Assembly: GCF_000968685.2 (NCBI RefSeq)
Contig: NZ_LAKD02000079.1
Coordinates: 1-64,000 of the forward strand
DNA: 64,000 nucleotides
Direction: 5' to 3'
Origin: Streptomyces antioxidans
GTDB taxonomy: Bacteria > Actinomycetota > Actinomycetes > Streptomycetales > Streptomycetaceae
Under the pieces are notes generated by a model that saw only the letters and a program-made list of their open reading frames with translations, did not search any database and had not been told where the DNA came from. Shown piece by piece: positions 49,998 through 58,480 of this stretch (position 1 is the stretch's first letter; the number at the start of each line of letters is the position of its first letter). The translations under genes and the position numbers were made by a program.

Positions 49998-50963
49998 TCA
50001 GCGCCCCTGCTTGCCGAAGCGGGCGATCGCCTCCAGGACGGCGGCCCGGAGCGTGGGGCTGCCCGTGTGGCCCGAGTCGTCGATCACCTTCAGCTCGGCG
50101 TCCGGCCAGGCCTTGGACAACTCCCAGGCGCTCTTCAGCGGGCTGCCCAGGTCGAGGCGGCCGTGGATCAGCACCGCGGGGATACCGGCCAACCGGTGGG
50201 CGTCGCGGAGGAGTTGGCCGTCCTCGAGCCACCCGGCGTGGCCGAAGTAGCGGGCGCAGATCCGGACGAAGGCCATCAGCGCCTCGTCCGACTTGTCGCT
50301 GTAGTAGCCGGGGCTGCCAAGGACCTCGTGGGCGATGACCGCGTCCTCCCAAGCGCACCAGGCCCGCGCCGCGTTGACCCTGACCGCCTCGTCCGGGCTG
50401 TTCACCAGCCGGTCGTAGGCCGCGACGAGGTCGCCGTCCCGGTCCGGCTCCGGCACCGTGTCGCGGAATGTCTCCCAGGGGCCGGGCAACAGGCGTCCGA
50501 CGCCGTGGTAGAGCCAGTCGATCTCGTCCGGCCGGGTCATCGTGACGCCCGCGATGACGATCTCGGAGACCCGCTCGGGGTAGCGCTCGGCGTAGGCGAG
50601 GATCAGCGTGGAGCCCCAGGAGCCGCCGTAGAGGAGCCAGCGCTCGATGCCCAGGTGCTCGCGCAGCCGCTCCATGTCGGCGATGAGGTGGTCGGTGGTG
50701 TTGTGGTCGAGGCTGACGGACGGGTCGGAGGCGTGCGGCAGGCTTTCACCGCAGCCGCGCTGATCGAACAGGACGATCCGGAAGACCTCGGGATCGAACA
50801 TCGTGCGGGCGCCGCGGCGCCCTCCGCTGCCGGGGCCGCCGTGCACCCACAGGGCCGCCTTCCCCTGGGGGTTCCCGCTGGTCTCCCAGTAGATCCGGTT
50901 TCCGTCGCCGACCTCGAGGAGGCCGTGGGCGTACGGTGCGACGGGTGGGAACGGCTCGGCCAT
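49998..50963 (-). CDS. pip: Prolyl aminopeptidase
   Basis: A 321-residue alpha/beta-hydrolase removing N-terminal proline from peptides. The oxyanion motif HGGPGSGG (41-48), the DQRGCGES strand, the nucleophile elbow GGSWGS with Ser115, Asp271 (HGRLDLGSP) and His299 (DDSGHTGSP) form a complete triad. The ATG has GGAGGAG upstream. No signal peptide, so cytoplasmic. It stands alone. Confidence 0.95.
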   Translation of the reverse strand: MAEPFPPVAPYAHGLLEVGDGNRIYWETSGNPQGKAALWVHGGPGSGGRRGARTMFDPEVFRIVLFDQRGCGESLPHASDPSVSLDHNTTDHLIADMERLREHLGIERWLLYGGSWGSTLILAYAERYPERVSEIVIAGVTMTRPDEIDWLYHGVGRLLPGPWETFRDTVPEPDRDGDLVAAYDRLVNSPDEAVRVNAARAWCAWEDAVIAHEVLGSPGYYSDKSDEALMAFVRICARYFGHAGWLEDGQLLRDAHRLAGIPAVLIHGRLDLGSPLKSAWELSKAWPDAELKVIDDSGHTGSPTLRAAVLEAIARFGKQGR

Positions 50964-51176
50964 GGCGGTCTCCTCCTGAAGGCGCGAAAGGGCAACCTCG
51001 CGAGGCTAGTTCACGGCCGAGACGGCGTCTCCTGCGTTTTGTCCGTCGGCGGGCCAGGTTCCGTGGCCCCGGCGGAGGCGGATGAGCCACCGGGCCGGAT
51101 GTCCGTGTTGTCCGAGGACTGGCGCGCGGGCGGCGAGCGTCGCGGACGTCACCAGCGGCGTATGTAGCCTGGCGAG

Positions 51177-52250
51177 ATGCGTGGAGTATGGCTTGAGCAG
51201 ATGGGTGAGCCGTGGGCCGTTCAGGAAGTGGCCGACCGAGAGGTGCGGCCAGGCGGTGTGCTGGTCGACGTCGTGGCCGTGCGGGTGCCGTCCTACACCC
51301 GCCAGGTGCTCACGGGTGAACTGAACTACGACCTGCCGGTCCCTCTCGTCCCGGGGCCGACGTGCATCGGACGGGTACGGGCGGTGGCGGACGACGTGTT
51401 CGGCGTCACGGTGGGCGAAGTGGCGTTGTGCAACTCGCTGTACTCCTCGGGCGAGATGTCCGGTTCACCGGACGAGATCCTCATCGGGTGGACCGGCAGT
51501 GGCAGCGCACGTTCGGCCCGTATGCAACACCAGTGGCGGCACGGCAGCTTTGCCCAGAGGGCCTGCTACCCCGCCTCCTGTGTGACGGTCCTTCCCGGAG
51601 CGGACCAGTGGACACGACCGGAGCTGCTGCCCTTTCTCGCATCACTGGCCATCGCGGACGGGGGCCTGCGCCGGGGCGGGCTGCGCGGCGGGCAGAGCGT
51701 CATCGTGAACGGTGCCACCGGGAATCTCGGGGGAGCGGCCGTATTCGCGGCTCTCGCGCGCGGTGCCACGCAGGTGATCGCCACCGGACGCAGGCGAGAG
51801 TCCCTGGCCGCGCTGGTGGAACTGGATCCGAGGGTGAAGCCGGTGGTGCTGACCGGCGACCGCGCCCGGGACGGTGAGGCCATCCGCGCCCAGACCGACG
51901 CGGGGGCCGACCTGCTGCTGGACGTTGTCGGCAACACCCCCACCACCGACCCCACACTGGCCTGCCTGGACGCGCTGCGCCTGCGCGGCACCGCTGTCCT
52001 GGTCGGGGGCGTCCGCCATGAACTCGCCCTGCCCTACCAGCGCATCCAGCGGCAACAGCTCACCGTGACGGGTTCGTTCATGTTCGACTCCGCGACCGCG
52101 CTGGAAGTCTGGCAACTCGTGCGCGCCGGAACGATCGACCTGACGCGGGTGAGGGCTCACTCGTACGACCTGGAGCACTTCGACGACGCACTGGAGACGG
52201 CCGCCTCACTGAGCGGTCTGGACTACACGGTGCTGCTCCCGGGAAGCTGA
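51177..52250 (+). CDS. Zinc-independent MDR-superfamily dehydrogenase/quinone oxidoreductase
   Basis: A 357-residue medium-chain dehydrogenase/reductase. The N-terminal GroES-like half (VPLVPGPTCIGRVRAV) is followed by a Rossmann half with GATGNLGGAAV as the nucleotide-binding loop. The catalytic zinc ligands of alcohol dehydrogenases are not seen, so a quinone-oxidoreductase-like activity with NAD(P)H is more likely. It is the last gene of the accessory block, convergent with the malF-type gene 60 bp away. No operon partner. Confidence 0.85.
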   Translation: MRGVWLEQMGEPWAVQEVADREVRPGGVLVDVVAVRVPSYTRQVLTGELNYDLPVPLVPGPTCIGRVRAVADDVFGVTVGEVALCNSLYSSGEMSGSPDEILIGWTGSGSARSARMQHQWRHGSFAQRACYPASCVTVLPGADQWTRPELLPFLASLAIADGGLRRGGLRGGQSVIVNGATGNLGGAAVFAALARGATQVIATGRRRESLAALVELDPRVKPVVLTGDRARDGEAIRAQTDAGADLLLDVVGNTPTTDPTLACLDALRLRGTAVLVGGVRHELALPYQRIQRQQLTVTGSFMFDSATALEVWQLVRAGTIDLTRVRAHSYDLEHFDDALETAASLSGLDYTVLLPGS

Positions 52251-52310
52251 CACCGGCGAGACCGTTCCCGGTTGCCCTTAAGCCGCCGCAAGCCGCCGCA
52301 AGCCGACGCG

Positions 52311-53231
52311 TCAGACCTCCTCGCGCATCAGCCGCAGATACACCACCGAGAACACCGCGCCCACCAGCAGCAACAGCAGGGCCACCGCCGTGCCGTAGCC
52401 GATCAGGGACTTGTTGAACGCCTGGTCGTACATGAAGACCGGGAGGGTCTGGCTGCGGTTTCCCGGGCCGCCCCGGGTCATGGCCCAGATGAGGCCGAAC
52501 ACCGACAGCGTCTGCAACGTGTTCAGCATCAGATTGGTGCCGATGGAGCGGCGGATCATCGGCAGGGTGATGTGCCAGAAGCGGCCGAGGCCACCGGCGC
52601 CGTCGACCTCCGCCGCCTCGGTGATCTCCTTGGGGATCTCGGACAGCGCGGCGGAGTAGACGAGCATCGAGAAGGCCGTGCCGCGCCAGACGTTGGCGAA
52701 GGAGACGGCGAGGATGGGCAGGGTGTAGAGCCAGTTCTGGGACGGCAGGCCCAGCCAGTCCAGCAGGGCGTTGAGCGTGCCCTCACGGCGGAAGAACGCG
52801 TACAGCAGGAAGCCCGCCACGATCTCGGGGACGACCCAGGCCGCGATGACGATCGCGCCGGTCAGCGTGCGCACCGGCCGGGAGGCGCGCTGCATCAGGG
52901 CGGCCAGGGCCAGGCCGAGGGTGTTCTGGCCGACGAGGGAGGAGAGGACGGTGAAGACGAGGGTGAGGACGACGGCGTTGCGGAAGTCGTCGTCCCCGAA
53001 GGCGCGCCGGAAGTTGTCCAGGCCCACGAAGTCCGTGGAGGACGCGCCCGTGAGCTGCATATTGGTGAAGGCGATATAGACGCAGTAGGCGATCGGGCCA
53101 CCGAGGAAGAGCAGCAGCATGACGGTGGCGGGGGCGAGCGGAAGCCAGCGCAGGGGGCGGCCGCGACGGGGGCCGCCCGGCCGGGCCGGGGTCTCCGTCG
53201 GGGCCGCCGCCACCTTGGTCGCGGTTGCCAT
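52311..53231 (-). CDS. Carbohydrate ABC transporter permease, MalF type
   Basis: A 306-residue permease with six transmembrane helices (first at about 30-55) and an EAA loop (EITEAAEVDGAGGLGRFWHITLPMIRRS). It starts 13 bp after the binding-protein gene. A MalG partner should follow, but the next gene is an unrelated dehydrogenase on the other strand; the only MalG gene nearby is the orphan at 33883. The last codons (LMREEV) include the 13-bp sequence repeated at 34782. Confidence 0.93.
   Translation of the reverse strand: MATATKVAAAPTETPARPGGPRRGRPLRWLPLAPATVMLLLFLGGPIAYCVYIAFTNMQLTGASSTDFVGLDNFRRAFGDDDFRNAVVLTLVFTVLSSLVGQNTLGLALAALMQRASRPVRTLTGAIVIAAWVVPEIVAGFLLYAFFRREGTLNALLDWLGLPSQNWLYTLPILAVSFANVWRGTAFSMLVYSAALSEIPKEITEAAEVDGAGGLGRFWHITLPMIRRSIGTNLMLNTLQTLSVFGLIWAMTRGGPGNRSQTLPVFMYDQAFNKSLIGYGTAVALLLLLVGAVFSVVYLRLMREEV
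52314..52326. repeat. Right copy of the 13-bp direct repeat
   Basis: GACCTCCTCGCGC, identical to 34782-34794, lies over the last codons of the malF-type gene. With the left copy it brackets the ~17.5-kb accessory block. Confidence 0.6.
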
Positions 53232-53244
53232 CGGGGTGCGGCCC

Positions 53245-54630
53245 TCAGCCCTGGCCGCCCGCCGCCACCGTGGCGCCGTCGGTGATGGACTTCAGCTGGT
53301 CGTCGTACGCCTTGGCGGCCTTCTCCGGTGAGGTGTCACCCGCGGTCGCCGCCTCCATGGCCTCGCCGATCGCGGTCGAGACCTGCGGATAGATGGGGGT
53401 GGTGGGGCGGTAGTGGGTGTGCTTCACCAGGCTCGTGAAGAAGGTGATCCCGGGCATGGAGGAGGTGTACTCCGGATCCTGTGCGACGTCCTTGCGGACC
53501 GCTATCTGCGCGTCGACGATGTCCCAGCTGACCGCGTTGTCCTTGGTCTGGAGCTGCTCGATGAACTTCCAGGCCAGATCGGGGTTCTTGGACTTCGCGG
53601 TGATCGCCCACGTCCAGCCGCCGGACATGCTGACCTTGCCGGGCGCCTGGCCGTGCTGGGTGGGCATCGGGGCCTGGCCGAGGGTCTTGGACCACTCGGG
53701 CCACGGCTTGCCGCCGGACTTCAGCCAGTTCTGGCCGAGCCAGGAGCCGTCGAGGGCGATGGCCAGCTTGCCCTCGGGGAGCCATTCGCTGAAGACGGTG
53801 GTGCCGACGTTGGGGTCGAGTGCGTCGGAGATGTCCGGGCCGAGCTTCTGGGAGTAGACGGTCTTGAGGAAGCCGAGGGCGTCGCTGAACCCCTTGCCGC
53901 CGGTCACCCACTTCTTGGCGCCGGGGTCGTAGAGCGGGTTCCCGCCCGCCTCGCCCGTGCCGTACAGCAGCATCTCGAAGCCCTGCATCACGGAGGTCTC
54001 GCCCGGGGCCTTGCCGGTGTAGACGTTGAGCGGGGTGACGCCGGGGACCTTCTTCTTGATCGTGCGGGCCGCCTGGAGGATCTCGTCCCAGTTCTTGGGG
54101 GACCAGTCCGCGGGCAGTCCGGCCTTGGCGAAGATCTCCTTGTTGAACCACAGGCCGCGGGTGTCGGTGCCGTCCGGGATGCCGTACGTCTTGCCGTCCT
54201 CGGCCTTGGCCGCGGACTTCGCGGTGTCGACGAACTGGTCCCAGGTCTTCCACTTGGCCAGATAGCTGTCGAGGGGGCGCAGATAGCCCGCCTTGATGTC
54301 GGAGTTGATCCGGAAGGTGTCCTCGTAGACCAGGTCGGGGGCGGTCTTCGGGGACCGCATCATCTGCTGGACCTTGGTGGCGTAGTCGTTGTCCTGCGCC
54401 TGGATCGGGACCAGCTTGACCTTCTTGCCGGGGTTGGCCTTCTCGAACTGCTTCTTGACCTTGGCGAGGTGGTTGTCCTTGAAGCGGATCTTGTTGTCGG
54501 TGGACCGGTTGTAGGCCACCTTGACGGTGTTCGGGTCGCTGCCCGAACCGCCACCGCAGGCTGTGATCAGCCCGGCGGTGGCGGCGAGCGTGGCGGCGAG
54601 GATCAGTGGAGCGGTGGGGCGCACGGGCAC
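53245..54630 (-). CDS. Sugar-binding lipoprotein of an ABC importer
   Basis: A 461-residue family 1 solute-binding protein with a lipobox LITAC (21-25, lipid on Cys25) and a typical cluster B fold: VYEDTFRINSDIKAGYLRPLD, GIPDGTDTRGLWFNKEIFAKAGLP, GGWTWAITAKSKNPDLAWKFIE. It is the first gene of the operon with the malF-type permease. Substrate cannot be read from sequence. A secreted GH18 protein gene lies directly upstream in the same orientation, so import of chito-oligosaccharides is a thought, not evidence; no DasR site was seen. Confidence 0.93.
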   Translation of the reverse strand: MPVRPTAPLILAATLAATAGLITACGGGSGSDPNTVKVAYNRSTDNKIRFKDNHLAKVKKQFEKANPGKKVKLVPIQAQDNDYATKVQQMMRSPKTAPDLVYEDTFRINSDIKAGYLRPLDSYLAKWKTWDQFVDTAKSAAKAEDGKTYGIPDGTDTRGLWFNKEIFAKAGLPADWSPKNWDEILQAARTIKKKVPGVTPLNVYTGKAPGETSVMQGFEMLLYGTGEAGGNPLYDPGAKKWVTGGKGFSDALGFLKTVYSQKLGPDISDALDPNVGTTVFSEWLPEGKLAIALDGSWLGQNWLKSGGKPWPEWSKTLGQAPMPTQHGQAPGKVSMSGGWTWAITAKSKNPDLAWKFIEQLQTKDNAVSWDIVDAQIAVRKDVAQDPEYTSSMPGITFFTSLVKHTHYRPTTPIYPQVSTAIGEAMEAATAGDTSPEKAAKAYDDQLKSITDGATVAAGGQG

Positions 54631-54753
54631 GACCTCCTTGCTGGCCTCTGTGGGCTGCGCGCTGACCGTAAGGTCGGCTTCAACGGAAGGTCAATCCCCG
54701 TGACCTGGATCGCCGCTTGATCGAACGCCGCCGGGTCGTACGGAACCGGTGGC

Positions 54754-55776
54754 TCAGCCGTTGTAGCCCGCGAGCGCCTTGGTGAAGTCGTACGTGCCCT
54801 GGTCGATACCGCTGCACGCGTCCCCGTCCGTGCCGGAGCCGCACTTGCGGTCGCGGTTGAGCGACCAGAAGCTGACGCGGGCCAGGTGGTGGCTGGTGGC
54901 GTAGGAGACCGTGTCCTTGAAGTCGTTCAGGGATATCGTCTCGCCCTCGACATCGGTCTTGCCGTTCATCGAGGAGAAGCCGACCTTGCGGTAGGCGGCG
55001 TCGGAAGAGAGGCCGTAGGCGCTCGCCACCGTGTTCTTCAGGCCGTCCACCGCGGACTTGGTGGCCGCCGCCATGTCGATCGAGCCCTGGCCGAAGTCGA
55101 ACGGCATGACCGCCCAGCCGTCCACGTCGAGCCCGGCGGTGGCGCCGCGCCTGACCAGGTCCTGGCCATTGGAGTCGGGGCCGGTCGTGGTGGTGCCGAA
55201 GGTGATGTACACCTTGATGCCGCTGTTCTTCTGCTTGACCGTCTTGAGCGCGTCGATCACGCGCTGGCGGACCGTCGCGTTCTCGAACTCGCTCGCTTCG
55301 ATGTCGATGTCGATCGACTTGAGCTGGTAGGCGTCGATGACCTTCTGGTACGCGTCGGCGAGCGCGGACGCGGAGGAACACTTCTCGCCCAGCTTGTTAC
55401 CGCTCCAGCCGCCGAAGGAGACGGTGACATCGCCGCCCGCCGAGCGGATGGAGTTGATCGTGGACTGGTCGTTGCCGCCGGTGAGCGCGCGGGAGCCGTC
55501 CCACTTGGGGTTGCAGCCCCCGTCGGACAGCATGAACGCCATCGTGAACTGCTGGATGCCGGTGGCCGACATGACGTCCGTGGCGTTGGGCGGGGAGCCC
55601 CAACCCAGGTAGAGATACGGGCCGTTGAGCCCGCTGGGGGCGGCGGCGGTGTGCGGTGCCTCCGGTGTGGCCTGGGGTGCCGCCTGGGCGGTGGCCGCCG
55701 TGGTGGCGCCCGCGCCGAGCAGGCCGATGGCGGCGGCGAGGGCGAGTCTGCGGTGGGTCGGCTTGGAAAGAGGCAT
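54754..55776 (-). CDS. Secreted GH18 (chitinase-like) protein
   Basis: A 340-residue protein with a Sec signal sequence (RRLALAAAIGLLGAGATTAATAQA) and one GH18 barrel. The catalytic motif is SIDIDIE (154-160) with Glu160 as acid; Asp156 and Asp158 are kept, so hydrolysis is likely. No chitin-binding module is present. Barrel strands such as LYLGWG, VTVSFGGWSG, VYITFGTT and WAVMPFDFGQG are family-like. A palindrome at 55881-55897 upstream suggests control by a ROK-type repressor. Confidence 0.9.
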   Translation of the reverse strand: MPLSKPTHRRLALAAAIGLLGAGATTAATAQAAPQATPEAPHTAAAPSGLNGPYLYLGWGSPPNATDVMSATGIQQFTMAFMLSDGGCNPKWDGSRALTGGNDQSTINSIRSAGGDVTVSFGGWSGNKLGEKCSSASALADAYQKVIDAYQLKSIDIDIEASEFENATVRQRVIDALKTVKQKNSGIKVYITFGTTTTGPDSNGQDLVRRGATAGLDVDGWAVMPFDFGQGSIDMAAATKSAVDGLKNTVASAYGLSSDAAYRKVGFSSMNGKTDVEGETISLNDFKDTVSYATSHHLARVSFWSLNRDRKCGSGTDGDACSGIDQGTYDFTKALAGYNG

Positions 55777-56130
55777 GGCTGATGGAGCCTCCTGGTGGGG
55801 GGTGGGAGGAACGTCTCAAGCGGGGCCGTACCTAGCGAGGCTGAACCTAGCGAGGCGGCATGGCCGCGACAAGATGCCGGATAGGAAACTTTCCTATTGA
55901 GGCCAACCGCAGCTGATCGCCTGCCTGTTGTGGCGGTCAGTCCGATCAAGTAGGGTCACCTAACGTGAACACCGGACCGGCGCTACGCCACGCACGGATT
56001 GGCCACCCGGCGGAGGGCTGATCACGCGGCGGGTGCGAAGAACGCATCCCCTCAGTTCGGCACGCGGACCTCCCGGCACTCGCGCACCGCGAGTCCGTTT
56101 TCCGTGTCGAGCAACAACGAGGTCGGCCGA
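55777..56130. other. Intergenic region upstream of the GH18 gene
   Basis: These 354 bp hold the ROK-type palindrome (55881-55897), a 15-bp-spaced direct repeat CCTAGCGAGGC (55831 and 55846), and TAGGGTCACCTAA (55951-55963), which resembles half of an iron-box. No gene is supported. Confidence 0.5.
55881..55897. promoter_or_regulatory. Perfect palindrome upstream of GH18, ROK-type operator candidate
   Basis: ATAGGAAACTTTCCTAT is perfect (8+1+8). It resembles the AGGAAA-n-TTTCCT sites reported, as I recall, for the ROK regulator CsnR at Streptomyces chitosanase genes. Reading toward the gene, TTGGCC and TATCCG flank it with a 17-bp spacer, so it may sit inside the promoter. Confidence 0.6.
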
Positions 56131-56352
56131 ATGACAGCCACGTTCAACCACACCATTATCGCTGCCAAGGACCGCGGCGATTCGGCTCGGTTCTTCCGGA
56201 AGTTGTTGGAACTCTCAGAAGCGCTGTCCTGGGGCCCATTCACCAACATCCAGCTCCGCGATGGCGTGCTAATGCAGTTCGCCGAGCCTCCGGTGGAGAT
56301 CCAGATGCAGCACTACGCGTTTCCCCAGGGCGTCGCCACCATCCAGGCCTAG
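56131..56352 (+). pseudogene. Truncated VOC (glyoxalase-like) protein
   Basis: Seventy-three codons encode the first beta-alpha-beta-beta unit of a VOC protein (FNHTIIAAKDRGDSARFFRKLL, then QLRDGVLMQFA and MQHYAFPQGV). Family members are ~125 residues; here the second half is missing and the stop overlaps the convergent reductase gene by 4 bp. It looks like a fragment. The HTIIA metal His is present but the partner ligands of the second half are lost. Confidence 0.7.
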
Positions 56353-56993
56353 CCGGTGGTGGTCCGATTCCAGAAGTGGTGGGTGAGGCCGCTCGCCGAG
56401 GTTGCCGACTCGACGGTGAAGCGGTCCTGGACTCCGGCCTGCCCCTCCCACAGCGAGACCCCGGTGCCGAGGGTGATGGGCACGGTGACCAGGTGCATGA
56501 AGTCGATGAGGTCGGCCGTCAGGAACTGCCGGACGGTGGAGGGGCCGCCGCCGATGCGCACGTCCCGGCCGTCGGCGAGGTCCTGGGCGTGGGCGAGTGC
56601 GTCCCCGGGGCTGGCGTCGAGAAAGTGGAAGCTCGTCCCGTTGTCGAAGTGGATGGGGTCACGCCGATGGTGGGTGAGTACCACCACGGGCGTGTGGAAG
56701 GGGGGTTCGTCGCCCCACCAGCCCCGCCAGTCGTCGTCGGTCCACTCGCCGGTCTGCGGACCGAACTTGCCCCGGCCCATGATCTCGGCCCCGATGCCCT
56801 GACCCCAGGTGCTGGTGAGAGCGCGATCGAGGGTGATCGGTTCATCCGTGACGTCCACGCCGTGGATGAAGCGTCCGTCGAAGCGCGCGAACAGTCTCCC
56901 GGCGTCCCCGATGGGCTTGTCAATCGTGATCGTCTCGCCCGCGCTGTAGCCGTCGAGGGAAACGAAGAAGTTGTGTACCCGGGCCTTGGCCAT
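56349..56993 (-). CDS. RibD/dihydrofolate-reductase-fold protein
   Basis: A 214-residue protein of the RibD C-terminal domain family (VHNFFVSLDGYSAG, EIMGRGKFGPQTGEW, PVVVLTHHRRDPIHFDNGTSFHFL split by a Gly-rich turn, VRIGGGPSTVRQFLTADLIDFMHLVTVPITLGTG). These are NADPH-dependent reductases of unknown substrate. The ATG at 56991-56993 has AAGGTG upstream; a GTG at 57002 would add three residues. It is divergent from an HxlR regulator. Confidence 0.9.
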   Translation of the reverse strand: MAKARVHNFFVSLDGYSAGETITIDKPIGDAGRLFARFDGRFIHGVDVTDEPITLDRALTSTWGQGIGAEIMGRGKFGPQTGEWTDDDWRGWWGDEPPFHTPVVVLTHHRRDPIHFDNGTSFHFLDASPGDALAHAQDLADGRDVRIGGGPSTVRQFLTADLIDFMHLVTVPITLGTGVSLWEGQAGVQDRFTVESATSASGLTHHFWNRTTTG

Positions 56994-57024
56994 GTGGTTC
57001 ACCTTCGGTGAGTGATTGCGGATT

Positions 57025-57077
57025 GCAACTGGTTGATGAACTCTACGATGGAGGAGTTGCGAGGAGCAATCAGTTGC
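57025..57077. promoter_or_regulatory. Candidate HxlR operator
   Basis: GCAACTGGTTG (57025-57035) and CAATCAGTTGC (57067-57077) are inverted repeats with one mismatch, 31 bp apart, in the divergent reductase-hxlR spacer. A DNA loop or two bound dimers are possible. Confidence 0.45.
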
Positions 57078-57120
57078 CGTCGGGCCCGATCAGCGGCCAT
57101 CAGCCGGGAGGGGGTGCGCG

Positions 57121-57627
57121 ATGCGTGAGGAGCCGCGCTCGGGATGTGCGATCAACGCCGCCGTGGAGGTCCTGGGGGATCCGTGGACCCTGATCGTGCT
57201 GCGCGACGTGATCTTTGGCGGCCGTCGGCACTTCCGCGATCTGCTGACCCGGAACGACGAGGGCATCGCGTCCAACGTCCTCGCCAGCAGGCTGCGCAAG
57301 CTTGTCGAGGGGGGCCTGCTCACCCGCGACGATGCCGTGCGTGGCCAGAGGGCCACCTACACCCTCACCGAGGCGGGCATCCGGACGCTTCCGGTGATGG
57401 TCGCCCTCGGCGCGTGGGGGCTGCGGCACCGGCCCACGACCCCGGCGCTCGCGGTGCGTGCCCGCCTCCTCGCGGAGGGGGCCCCGCACCTCGTCGATGA
57501 GCTCATGGACGAACTGCGCGAGATCCACCTCGGCGTCACGCGCGAGAACCCGAAGAGCCCCACCGCTTCCGAGCGGTTGCGGCAGGCGTACGAAGCCGCG
57601 ATCACGGCCGGAGACGGCCGCCCCTAG
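57121..57627 (+). CDS. HxlR-family regulator
   Basis: A 168-residue winged-helix regulator: NAAVEVLGDPWTLIVLRDVIFGGRRHFRDLL is the family hallmark and SNVLASRLRKLVEGGLLTR carries the recognition helix. There is a single Cys near the N-terminus (SGCAINA), as in redox- or aldehyde-sensing HxlR proteins. It is divergent from the reductase it probably controls. Confidence 0.93.
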   Translation: MREEPRSGCAINAAVEVLGDPWTLIVLRDVIFGGRRHFRDLLTRNDEGIASNVLASRLRKLVEGGLLTRDDAVRGQRATYTLTEAGIRTLPVMVALGAWGLRHRPTTPALAVRARLLAEGAPHLVDELMDELREIHLGVTRENPKSPTASERLRQAYEAAITAGDGRP

Positions 57628-57645
57628 GGCTCGCTCGGTGCTGGC

Positions 57646-58356
57646 TCAGTGCTCGCTGAGCCAGCGGTACAGCAGCTCGGGCCGTCCGATCTGCCCGTAG
57701 TGTGGGGCGCGGGCCGCGCGTCCGGCCTCCACCAGGTGCTCCAGATAGCGGCGGGCGGTGATCCGGGAGATCCCCACGGTCTCGGCGGTGGCCGCGGCCG
57801 AGATGCCCTCCTCCTCCGCGCCGCGCAGCGCCTCCGTGACCGCGTGCAGGGTGGCCTGGGTCAGCCCCTTCGGCATCGCGGCGGGCTGCGGCGTACGCAG
57901 CGCGGCCAGCGCCCGGTCCACCTCGTCCTGCCCGCTGGCCTCGCCCGCGGTCGCGCGGAACTCGGCGTAACGGAGCAGGCGGTCCCGGAGGGTGGAGAAT
58001 GTGAACGGTTTCAGCACGTACTGCACGACCCCGAGGGAGACCCCGTCGCGGACCACCGCGAGGTCCCTGGCCGAGGTGACCGCGATCACATCCGCCCCGT
58101 TCCCGGCGGCGCGCAGCGCCCGTACGAGCTGGAGGCCGTGTCCGTCGGGGAGGTAGAGGTCCAGCAGCAGCAGGTCGGCGGGCGTCCGTTCAAGCAGCCG
58201 CTGGGCGTCCCCGCCACTGTGCGCCGCCCCGACGACGGCGAAGCCGGGAACGCGCTCGACGTACATCCGGTGGGCGTCCGCCGCGACGGGGTCGTCCTCG
58301 ACGACGAGAACCCGGATCGGCGCCGGATCCCCGGGACGCGCCTGCGGCGGGCTCAT
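57646..58356 (-). CDS. CitB/DcuR-type response regulator
   Basis: A 236-residue regulator: receiver domain with EDD (20-22), Asp66 (LLLLDLYLPDG) as phospho-acceptor, Thr94 and Lys116 (LKPF). A C-terminal helix-turn-helix follows (GISAAATAETVGISRITARRYLEHLVEAG). It is encoded after the sensor kinase on the same strand with a 124-bp gap, and the C4-dicarboxylate symporter is divergent from the kinase. This is the layout of DcuSR/DctBR-type systems. Confidence 0.93.
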   Translation of the reverse strand: MSPPQARPGDPAPIRVLVVEDDPVAADAHRMYVERVPGFAVVGAAHSGGDAQRLLERTPADLLLLDLYLPDGHGLQLVRALRAAGNGADVIAVTSARDLAVVRDGVSLGVVQYVLKPFTFSTLRDRLLRYAEFRATAGEASGQDEVDRALAALRTPQPAAMPKGLTQATLHAVTEALRGAEEEGISAAATAETVGISRITARRYLEHLVEAGRAARAPHYGQIGRPELLYRWLSEH

Positions 58357-58480
58357 GAACGGATTCCTCTCGAATCGAAGCGCGGTCGAAACGCGGTGTA
58401 CGCGGGAGCTAAGGGCTCCAATTTACGGAGGGTAACCGCACGTGGCCAGATCCCTGCGGTGACGATTCCCCTACCCCCCG

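Noticed and set aside
54631..54753. DasR site upstream of the sugar-binding lipoprotein or GH18 gene
   Set aside because: No sequence close to the 16-bp ACTGGTCTAGACCAGT-type consensus was found in either upstream region.
55951..55963. Iron box (DmdR1/IdeR site) TAGGGTCACCTAA
   Set aside because: Only the right half fits the 19-bp consensus; the left half does not, and the gene downstream is a fragment.
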